Shown here: positions 1 through 5,880 of the stretch, piece after piece
Layout of the letters: each line of letters opens with the position of its first letter
Position numbering within the stretch: position 1 is the first letter of the stretch
Assembly (NCBI GenBank): GCA_964440735.1
Contig: CAYTTK010000153.1
Coordinates: 1 to 6,104, forward strand
Direction of reading: 5' to 3'
DNA: 6,104 nucleotides
From: CAZBWE01 sp964440735
GTDB taxonomy: Bacteria; Planctomycetota; Phycisphaerae; Sedimentisphaerales; Anaerobacaceae
Notes under the pieces: generated by a model
Database searches by the model: none
What the model was told of the DNA's origin: nothing
The model's input: the letters and a program-made list of their open reading frames with translations, nothing else
Made by a program: the position numbers and the translations under genes

Positions 1-1026
1 CGGCAGCGAGTTAATATCAGCATAAAAGATACTGCCGTCTTTTCTTTTCACCGGAATATCTTTGGCCAGCGTAAACTCGCCTTTCAATTGCCTCTCAAAC
101 TGGTCTATAACATAAGGCAGGTCTTCGGCTGGATGGACATTTGTAACTCCTATGGTTTTGATTTCTTCCGGACTATACCCCAGCATTTGACATAACATCT
201 TGTTGCCGACGTGGAATTTTTTACTTTCCGCATCCGCTAAGACAATCCCATCGGCCGCATTATCAAAAATATATCTAAATCTCTGTTCGGATTCCTTCAG
301 CGCCTCCTCCACCTTCTTTTGCTTGGTGATGTCTCTTGCCACTGCCAGAATTGCCTTGGGCTTACCTTTATCATCCTTCAATAAAGTGATAGACATATAT
401 GTGGGAAAAGTCGTGCCGTCTTTTCTTGTATGGTATATCTCGCCTGTCCATGAACCTTTTGTTTTTATCTGCTCTATGGCTCTTTTGTATTCATCCATCT
501 GCCCTTCACTATGTATATTACCGACTTTCATCCCAATCATTTCTTCGGGAGAATAACCGTGCATCTCCGCATAGGCGCGATTTACATATATCAGCCTTGG
601 TTCTAAGTCACCTATTGCTATTCCGTCAATCGATTGCTCTACAGCCGAACCTAACCTTTTGATTTCCTCCTCCGCTTTCTTGCGCTCTGTAATATCTCTG
701 GTAATTATGCTTGCAGCGACTACCTGTCCCTGGCGCTTAATGGGCCCAATACAGCTCCAATACCATGCAGTTGTTCCGTTAGGACCCGTCCCAAGAAGCT
801 CGTAGTCGTTGCCCTGCCCAGTCTGGAAAACCTGCTCAAGATACTTTCTTGTTATTTCATGATGCTCGGCCGATATGTAGTCATCAACGCTCTTGCCGAT
901 GGCCTGTTCTTGAGTGATACCTGGCACGGTATGATTGATATATTGGATGATGCCATCACGGTCCACAACCACAATGATATCGGGTACATTTTCTACCAGA
1001 GAACGCCACGTTTCCTCCGACTTCAT
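1..1026 (-). CDS. Multi-PAS sensor protein, N-terminal part (3' end outside window)
   Basis: The first 342 codons of a signalling protein are visible and continue beyond the left edge. Three PAS/PAC units follow each other: about residues 5-119 (SLVENVPDIIVVVDRDG start, RDITERKKAEE end), 124-240 (AVEQSIDGIAIGD, then NRAYAEMHGYSPEE, WTGEIYHTRKDG and RDITKQKKVEE) and 246-342 (FRYIFDNAADGIVLAD, MLGYSPEE, VKRKDGS), the last cut by the window edge. No membrane segment or signal peptide is visible, so the visible part looks cytoplasmic. PAS domains bind small ligands, haem or flavin, or mediate dimerisation; the ligand here cannot be told. The output domain is missing: histidine kinase is the commonest ending for such chains, GGDEF/EAL an alternative. 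The start at 1026 is chosen because AAGGGGGGAG lies four bases upstream and the first PAS begins almost at once. The gene starts inside the stop of a short upstream ORF (ATGA overlap), so the true N-terminus may be longer. Confidence 0.93.
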   Translation of the reverse strand, partial: MKSEETWRSLVENVPDIIVVVDRDGIIQYINHTVPGITQEQAIGKSVDDYISAEHHEITRKYLEQVFQTGQGNDYELLGTGPNGTTAWYWSCIGPIKRQGQVVAASIITRDITERKKAEEEIKRLGSAVEQSIDGIAIGDLEPRLIYVNRAYAEMHGYSPEEMIGMKVGNIHSEGQMDEYKRAIEQIKTKGSWTGEIYHTRKDGTTFPTYMSITLLKDDKGKPKAILAVARDITKQKKVEEALKESEQRFRYIFDNAADGIVLADAESKKFHVGNKMLCQMLGYSPEEIKTIGVTNVHPAEDLPYVIDQFERQLKGEFTLAKDIPVKRKDGSIFYADINSLP

Positions 1027-1121
1027 AAATCTCCCCCCTTCTGATTTGATATGACAATGCGACTATGCGATGTGCTTAATTCGTGAAGTAATTCATCTTT
1101 ACACTTTCGGCCATTACGCAT
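1023..1121 (-). CDS. Possible 32-residue upstream ORF or detached N-terminus of the PAS sensor
   Basis: The ORF starts MRNGRKCKDELLHELSTS and ends GGDL, with its TGA overlapping the sensor start in an ATGA arrangement. The stretch KCKDELLHELSTSHSRI resembles the short amphipathic helix (pattern K-E-L-x-x-E-L-x-x-x-x-x-R-I) that often stands directly before the first PAS domain in long sensor kinases. The frame differs from the sensor by one base; a -1 shift in the G6 tract at 1033-1038 would join them. A weak purine stretch (GAGAG) lies nine bases before the ATG. Alternatives are a coupled leader peptide, a frameshift mutation or sequencing error in the homopolymer, or chance. The length is too short for coding statistics, so confidence is modest. 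Confidence 0.4.
   Translation of the reverse strand: MRNGRKCKDELLHELSTSHSRIVISNQKGGDL
1031..1040 (-). promoter_or_regulatory. Strong Shine-Dalgarno of the PAS sensor gene
   Basis: Minus-strand AAGGGGGGAG sits four bases before the ATG at 1026. It decides the start codon of the sensor. It also lies inside the short upstream ORF, so ribosomes translating that ORF would pass over it, which favours translational coupling. Confidence 0.75.
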
Positions 1122-1133
1122 GGTGTTCGACTC

Positions 1134-1190
1134 TCACTTAATCGATATGTCTTTTTTCCCTCGCTCCGTCAGCATTTTGGACACCATCAT
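1134..1190 (-). CDS. Possible 18-residue leader ORF
   Basis: A short ORF with a tandem ATGATG start encodes MMVSKMLTERGKKDISIK and ends in TGA. It is in the same frame as the ORF at 1023-1121, and only that TGA plus four codons separate the two starts of reading. The open frame itself extends upstream without a stop to about 1214. No convincing ribosome site lies just before the ATG pair. It may be a leader peptide, the remnant of a longer N-terminal region, or chance. Confidence 0.22.
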   Translation of the reverse strand: MMVSKMLTERGKKDISIK

Positions 1191-1303
1191 GCCCTGCAAC
1201 TCTAAGTGCCTTTGCTGGTTACAGATAAATCCTTCTCTCTATCGACAACCTATTTTGCAATTCCTTTTGTCGCAAGGCCTTACGATTTCACCCGCTTAAT
1301 CTG

Positions 1304-1332
1304 ATTTTACTATTTGATATTCGAGTCGTCAA
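1304..1332 (-). promoter_or_regulatory. Sigma70-type promoter for the PAS sensor gene
   Basis: On the minus strand a -35 box TTGACG (1327-1332) is separated by exactly 17 bases from a -10 box TAAAAT (1304-1309). Each box matches the consensus at five of six positions and the spacing is ideal. The predicted transcript start is near 1297, giving a leader of roughly 270 bases before the sensor ATG. The AT-rich stretch upstream (1353-1396) could act as an UP element. This suggests the sensor is transcribed separately from the glycosidase genes upstream of it. Confidence 0.6.
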
Positions 1333-1352
1333 GAAAAAATGGCGTTTCTTGA
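1329..1352. repeat. Perfect 8+8 inverted repeat overlapping the -35 box
   Basis: TCAAGAAA at 1329-1336 and TTTCTTGA at 1345-1352 are exact reverse complements separated by eight bases, placing half-site centres 16 bases apart. The left arm covers four bases of the predicted -35 box, and the right arm lies directly upstream. This geometry suits a dimeric transcription factor site. A terminator for the GH140-like gene is the alternative, but the stem is AT-rich and the T run lies in the loop, not after the stem, on the minus strand. Confidence 0.4.
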
Positions 1353-1396
1353 TGAAATATTTCTTATAAAAATGGATATATGCATATTAAAAATCG

Positions 1397-2899
1397 CTAT
1401 TTTTTACTTTCTCCGACTTCTGTAGCCCCTGGTAGGGGGAAATTTGCCTCCTCTGCCTCAAGGATGAGAATCCAGTCATTTCCCCTGCCGGAAGTCGGCG
1501 GCGTATAGGTCTGAAAACCCCAGTTATCCGTGGAGTGGACGTGATATGCGACTCCATACCGTGGGTCATACCAGATTTCCTTGACCCGTTTTGCCTTAAT
1601 GTTATTCTTATTGACTGTAAATTTCTCGCCCATTGGAGTATATATGAAGGCGAAGGACCCATCTGATGCCCTCGCGGCTCGTATCTTGGACTTATCGTCT
1701 TTGGGACCAACCAGTATCATGTCTTGAGCCGGCACCAGCTTCTGAAATGGTCGAGACTCAAACAGTCTGCGCACGAAACGCATTTGGAAGGCCCCGGGAT
1801 GGTCAAGGGCCTCATACCAAGGAATGTCTGCATGGATTCTTGGATTGCGGCCGGGTTCCCACATCTGCCAGATGCTGTTGTGGCCGTAGGTGTGCCCGCA
1901 GGCGCCTGCCAGCAGCGACCAGTATGCCGCCTGACGCACGTCATAAGCATCGAATCGGTCATATCGATTGAAGTTTTTGAAATAAAAGCCCACTGGAATG
2001 CACTCATAATGTGGCTCACCATCAAGTGTCGGCTTGGGTGGCTCCAGAGCGTAGTCATGCTCTGCAAACAGGCCATTGTCATGGTCATGTCCACCGTGAG
2101 ATGACTGATACATATTAAAATCAAGCCAGTCCGCTTTATGAAGGTGTACCGAGGAAAGCCCCGGACCGCGAGGATGGTAAGTCATCAGATGATTTCCGCC
2201 ATCGCCTTCTTTCAGGCCCGCTGCCATGGCGTTCACGATGGCTCGCTCCTCTTCGGTTATAATGGTCCAATCACCACCCAGAATCCATATGATGGGCTTG
2301 TCCCTGTAACGTTTGCCGAGGAATCGGCCATACACCTGGGCATTTTCAACCGTAAAGATACGCGATGGATTGTCGCCGACCTGTTTCCAATGTCTGCCCC
2401 AGCTCGGCAACATGCCAACGATGAGCCCCAGCTCCTCGGCTTTATTAACAATGTAATCCACGTGTTTAAAATAACCTTCATTTGGTTTCGTGGGGTCTTT
2501 ATCAATTAGCGGCAAATCACCATAAGCATTAGGGACATCCAAGCCCCGTATCTCAGACAACACTACCGCCTGAATCACAGTGAAACCTTTCTCGGCGCGA
2601 TTGGTGAGATATCGAAGCGCCTGCTCCCGATCCAGCCGATGAAACAGCTCCCAGGCAGTATCACCAAGATAAAAGAATGGTGTCCCGTCCTCGTACTCCA
2701 GAAACCGGTGGTTTTCCGACACCCGAAGTTTACCTTTAACCTGCGCCTGACAGTTCGAAGCTATCAGCAGAGGTAATCCAAACACCAATACGGTTCCAAG
2801 AACAAACGATGACAAGGCAGGATAAATATTCAGTAGCAGACGAGAATACTTTTTCCAATAATTAAACATTTTTTCTCTTACAGCTTGCTTGATAGTCAT
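1397..2899 (-). CDS. Exported GH140/apiosidase-like glycosidase (DUF4038 with C-terminal collagen-binding-like domain)
   Basis: A 500-residue exported enzyme. A long N-terminal signal has basic residues up to R20, a hydrophobic core at about 21-47 and a likely cleavage after CQA (A52). The catalytic domain, about 60-385, has the DUF4038 hallmarks DGTPFFYLGDTAWELFHRL (71-89), IIWILGGDW with D210, and LDGEPHYE with E295. D210 and E295 are the likely catalytic acids by analogy with GH140 apiosidases, a family known from rhamnogalacturonan II breakdown. The C-terminal beta domain, about 390-480, ends in a GRGNDWILIL strand and matches the putative collagen-binding domain usually paired with DUF4038. 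The substrate is not proven; DUF4038 is broad. The start is uncertain: ATG at 2869 (M11) has TAAGAG five bases upstream and leaves a normal signal peptide, while ATG at 2899 has TAAGAG only three bases upstream. It lies 160 bases after the larger glycosidase gene and is probably co-transcribed with it. Confidence 0.88.
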   Translation of the reverse strand: MTIKQAVREKMFNYWKKYSRLLLNIYPALSSFVLGTVLVFGLPLLIASNCQAQVKGKLRVSENHRFLEYEDGTPFFYLGDTAWELFHRLDREQALRYLTNRAEKGFTVIQAVVLSEIRGLDVPNAYGDLPLIDKDPTKPNEGYFKHVDYIVNKAEELGLIVGMLPSWGRHWKQVGDNPSRIFTVENAQVYGRFLGKRYRDKPIIWILGGDWTIITEEERAIVNAMAAGLKEGDGGNHLMTYHPRGPGLSSVHLHKADWLDFNMYQSSHGGHDHDNGLFAEHDYALEPPKPTLDGEPHYECIPVGFYFKNFNRYDRFDAYDVRQAAYWSLLAGACGHTYGHNSIWQMWEPGRNPRIHADIPWYEALDHPGAFQMRFVRRLFESRPFQKLVPAQDMILVGPKDDKSKIRAARASDGSFAFIYTPMGEKFTVNKNNIKAKRVKEIWYDPRYGVAYHVHSTDNWGFQTYTPPTSGRGNDWILILEAEEANFPLPGATEVGESKK

Positions 2900-3059
2900 A
2901 AGCTCTTACCGTCTTTACCGTTTCCAAAGGCAAGTATTTTCCTTTAACACGGTCTTTCCAATCGTAATCATTTCTCCAACAATTTCAAGAGGTCTCTTGT
3001 GGTTTTCTGGTAATTGCCTCAAAAATCGCATCATTACTCTTTAAGCAGAAGGAACAAGA
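2900..3059. other. Spacer between the two glycosidase genes
   Basis: This 160-base spacer has no convincing terminator on the minus strand. A weak promoter-like pair, TTGGAA and AATACT 17 bases apart (minus strand, about 2938-2966), matches consensus at four of six positions in each box and could give extra transcription of the GH140-like gene. A 39-codon ORF (2915-3034) is present but unsupported. Confidence 0.3.
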
Positions 3060-5810
3060 CTACTCGAACAGCCAATCCAATCTGTTTTGTAAATTATCGA
3101 TATTAATTTGAGCATCCCTTTTTCTAAGCGTGGTTGAGGCATCGATAACTCCAAGAAAAACGTAACTGCCCCAGCCAAAATCAAGTTTGTGTTTTCCTGC
3201 AGAAAGGGTCATTACATGTACATTTACTATTGGCAGTCCCGAAATAGTCAATGCATTTCGAATGGCAGGTTCATATTCGCCGCGGTCATCAGCACCAGCT
3301 TTGGTTTCCAAATCCGGTGGTTGCAACCAAATGGGATTGCGATTCTGAAAATACCCCAACATAGCTTTTACCGGCTGGTCTACTTCTAATTCAATCTGAA
3401 CACCTTGTTTTTCAGCGGTTTTTTGAGAAAAGCGGATGCCTTTGAGCCCATTTAATTCCGGAGCGAGAGCCGTAATCGCATAATCGCGGTCGATAAAGAC
3501 ATTAGCTCCCTTTTTGACTTCGTAGATATCCATATCCCGGCTGAGCAGTTGGAATGAAACAGGCGTCAAAGGTTGTATAGCAATTTTTTGTTCTAAGGAT
3601 GTGACTGTCGATTGACTTTTTTTCAGTTCTTCGAGTTTACTCTGGAATTTAGCAAACTCTTGCTCATAGGCCGGCAGACATTCGGTCCAGTGTTTATACC
3701 TGCCTTTCGTGCCACTAAAAGGAATCTTGCGAGTAGAGGTTTGCATACTATTGGCATAGCGATAATGGTCTTTGGTCAGCTCCGTGAGCTCTCGATATGC
3801 TTGCAGACTTTCTTGCAACAGCGGCAGTGCCTTTTCCAGTTCCGCCACATCACAATTGTACTGATAGCGCAAAACATGCAGGGCGGCGCTGGCCTTGGCG
3901 GCATAGCATTTTGACATAGCCCGGATGCAAAGCACATCATTTCTCAGCCGCTCGAACTCTTCCTGATTTTTTTGCACCTGGCCCTGCGCATGGTTAATTG
4001 CGTTAACGGCATCTTCTGAATTTTTAAGAATATCATCAATAACCATTACAGGTGTTTCCCCTATATGGGGCTGGCCCTTCCATTCTTTCTCAACATATTC
4101 CTCCAACCTTTCGCCAGGGGGACCATCCGAATCAACCAGTCGCGGCCAGAGCCGATACCGTCTCGGCCGGACAAGCTGCGCGAGAGTCATTCCCAGCGAC
4201 ATAGTCTGACGATTACCGTTAGTAATGCCGAAACGCCGCAGGATTTTCGGGGCGCACAATCCCGCCTGATTATACGCTTGTAAAATATACTCTGCTGCCT
4301 GCGTGGAACCGTATAGCTCAGCAAGACGCATCGTCCAGTAGGCATCTTCTTGCTCTACATCCCGGTCCGGATTCCAGGCATATCGGGCCCAGGCGGCAAA
4401 CCATATCCAGTCTCGGTCACATTGTTTAATTTCCATCGTATCCGGGCTTATCGGCCAATCCCAGTAGGCAAGGGGATAAAGATGAAGCCCGTTGGCGTGA
4501 TGAATGTCACGGGCTGCCTGGACGCATTTCTGAATGAAACGTGTAGCTCCGTAACGAAACGGCTCCAGGTTGGCCAAAATATGAATATTGGAAACGTGCT
4601 GCGAGGTAACCGAGCTTAATTCCCTGTGGATTTCCGCCCACGGGCCACGCGGCTGACAAGTCGTCAAGGCCTCCCCGTTATATTTCATCATAGTGTAGAG
4701 ATTTTTGTATTTTTTTAGCCCAGCCCCGATAATTTCCCGTGCACTCTGACCCATAGTGTGCTCGCGAATAATGATTGGAGGTTCCTGCTTCAATCCCAAG
4801 GCTTTCATACCATCCTGAACGCCGGGGATGATTACTTCCGTCAGCCAGTATTTCTTATTGTCTTCACCGGATAGCGCCTCACCAAGACAAACCAAAAGAC
4901 CAACATTCGGATAACTCCTGACAAATTCAGCGATTGATTTTCTGGTATAATCAGAATTCAATTCGGTTGGTTTGGAATGATGGGTCTCCACGTCGAATTT
5001 TTGTGCCAGTGCTTTGGAAAAATGGATGTTATAAAACATTTGAATGACCCAGATACCCCGCTTATCAGCTTCTGTAGTAAGGAACTGGAAAATTTCCTGA
5101 TTGCGACGAAAGACCTCTTCGGATACATCGATGGCCTCCGGATAGTCCTTAAGCTTCACTAATGAGGAAAACGGATGTCCGTTCCAGAGATAGAGGGTAT
5201 TCATCCGGTTTTCGACAAGCATGCCAAGAAACTCCAGCCATTGCTGCTTATCATAGAAAAAGGGGAAAAGCTCCGGCGTGTAGGGGTAATTGTATGTCCC
5301 CCAGCCCGGTGTTATAAACGTCTTCTGCATACCGATGCAAGGTCCACGCAAACGAAAAACCGGAGCATCGGTAACATTAAGTTCATCCGGAATCTTCTTA
5401 CACTGGCCAATGCGCTCTGCCAACTCGAGGCAGCCATACAGTATACCGGAGTCATCAGCCCCTGCTACCACAGTAATATCCTGTTTACCACTTTTAAGGG
5501 TAAATCCTTCTGGACCCAAAGGACTTTCTTGACAGGCGATGACTCCCGACTGAATCAACTTCTGAATCATCCCGCTGGTTTTTATATTTCCCACTACTAT
5601 CAGAGGACGCTGTCGGGGAATCTCGGAATCTTTCAGCAAAGTGTTTTTGATATCAATTTTACTTAGAGTCTCACAGAGCTTTTCAGCGCCAAATTGCACT
5701 CTCGCCGAAGCCGACACATCCACCACGATGGTTACAGGCTCAGATGCGGCAGCATCCAGGCAATACCCTAAAACAAACGCAATCAAGATTCTGCATATTT
5801 GCTTTTTCAT
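3060..5810 (-). CDS. Exported alpha-glucuronidase-like (GH67/GH115/GH20-type) glycosidase, family unassigned
   Basis: A 916-residue protein with a signal peptide (MKKQICRILIAFVLGYCLDA, cleavage near A22-S23). Residues about 25-150 form an alpha/beta domain like the N-terminal domain of GH67/GH115/GH20 enzymes (IVVGN, EGFTLKSGKQDITVVAGADDSGILYG). Residues about 150-480 look like a TIM barrel: NRMNTLYLWNGHPF, RGIWVIQMFYNIH, NVGLLVCLGEA (E311), LYTMMKYNGEALTT (E380), ILANLEPFRYG (E416) and LYPLAYWDWP (D451). E311 and E380 end predicted strands and are the best catalytic candidates. A helical region, partly coiled coil, spans about 480-740, and a beta-rich domain about 745-895. The length suits GH115 better than GH67 (about 700), yet the motifs match neither closely, so substrate (a uronic acid or related sugar) is inferred. 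The start is supported by AGGAAA seven bases before ATG. It follows the URO-D-like gene by 70 bases, which fits an operon. Confidence 0.82.
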   Translation of the reverse strand: MKKQICRILIAFVLGYCLDAAASEPVTIVVDVSASARVQFGAEKLCETLSKIDIKNTLLKDSEIPRQRPLIVVGNIKTSGMIQKLIQSGVIACQESPLGPEGFTLKSGKQDITVVAGADDSGILYGCLELAERIGQCKKIPDELNVTDAPVFRLRGPCIGMQKTFITPGWGTYNYPYTPELFPFFYDKQQWLEFLGMLVENRMNTLYLWNGHPFSSLVKLKDYPEAIDVSEEVFRRNQEIFQFLTTEADKRGIWVIQMFYNIHFSKALAQKFDVETHHSKPTELNSDYTRKSIAEFVRSYPNVGLLVCLGEALSGEDNKKYWLTEVIIPGVQDGMKALGLKQEPPIIIREHTMGQSAREIIGAGLKKYKNLYTMMKYNGEALTTCQPRGPWAEIHRELSSVTSQHVSNIHILANLEPFRYGATRFIQKCVQAARDIHHANGLHLYPLAYWDWPISPDTMEIKQCDRDWIWFAAWARYAWNPDRDVEQEDAYWTMRLAELYGSTQAAEYILQAYNQAGLCAPKILRRFGITNGNRQTMSLGMTLAQLVRPRRYRLWPRLVDSDGPPGERLEEYVEKEWKGQPHIGETPVMVIDDILKNSEDAVNAINHAQGQVQKNQEEFERLRNDVLCIRAMSKCYAAKASAALHVLRYQYNCDVAELEKALPLLQESLQAYRELTELTKDHYRYANSMQTSTRKIPFSGTKGRYKHWTECLPAYEQEFAKFQSKLEELKKSQSTVTSLEQKIAIQPLTPVSFQLLSRDMDIYEVKKGANVFIDRDYAITALAPELNGLKGIRFSQKTAEKQGVQIELEVDQPVKAMLGYFQNRNPIWLQPPDLETKAGADDRGEYEPAIRNALTISGLPIVNVHVMTLSAGKHKLDFGWGSYVFLGVIDASTTLRKRDAQINIDNLQNRLDWLFE

Positions 5811-5828
5811 ATTTCACTTTCCTGCTTT
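5805..5828 (-). promoter_or_regulatory. Ribosome-binding site of the large glycosidase gene
   Basis: Minus-strand AGGAAA precedes the ATG at 5810 with a seven-base spacer (AGGAAAGTGAAATATG). It fixes this ATG as the start, consistent with the signal peptide that begins here. Confidence 0.65.
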
Positions 5829-5880
5829 TGTTATATATTCTAAGAATCAATCTAATGCTCTTTAACAGTTTTTTTATCTT

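Larger units (their letters stand above)
1027..1396. other. Intergenic leader region between GH140-like gene and PAS sensor
   Basis: This 370-base stretch holds no long ORF on either strand. From right to left it contains an AT-rich segment with a 10-base palindrome ATATGCATAT (1378-1387), the inverted repeat at 1329-1352, the promoter at 1304-1332, an imperfect palindrome CGCAAGGCCTTACG (1271-1284) just downstream of the predicted transcript start, a 6-base inverted repeat CGACAA/TTGTCG (1243-1248 and 1267-1272), and two short ORFs (1134-1190, 1023-1121). I see no tRNA, no recognisable riboswitch and no convincing intrinsic terminator. Confidence 0.6.

Noticed and set aside
37..60. Stop-codon recoding (TGA as sense) as a general feature of this genome.
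   Set aside because: The URO-D-like gene ends naturally at TGA and the long genes contain no in-frame TGA, so the standard code fits.
200..662. Overlapping plus-strand ORFs of 118 and 87 codons.
   Set aside because: They lie antisense to the PAS domains, whose translation matches family motifs throughout.
1329..1352. Inverted repeat as an intrinsic terminator for the GH140-like gene.
   Set aside because: The stem is AT-rich and the T run is in the loop and not after the stem on the minus strand; overlap with a promoter -35 box fits an operator better.
1717..2124. A 135-codon minus-strand ORF inside the GH140-like gene in another frame.
   Set aside because: It is a shadow of the GH140-like frame, which carries the conserved motifs; the shadow translation is low-complexity and rich in Met, Thr and Ser.
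2991..2999. Short self-complementary stretch around AAGAGGTCTCTT in the spacer.
   Set aside because: The arms are five bases with a two-base loop, so a stable hairpin is not possible and there is no following T run.
2915..3034. A 39-codon minus-strand ORF (begins MMRFLRQLPENHK) in the spacer between the glycosidase genes.
   Set aside because: It has no good ribosome site, no recognisable domain and no coding signal at this length; it is most likely chance.
5175..5666. A 163-codon plus-strand ORF opposite the large glycosidase gene.
   Set aside because: It is antisense to a clearly coding frame with a signal peptide and family motifs, and its own translation shows no domain or ribosome site.
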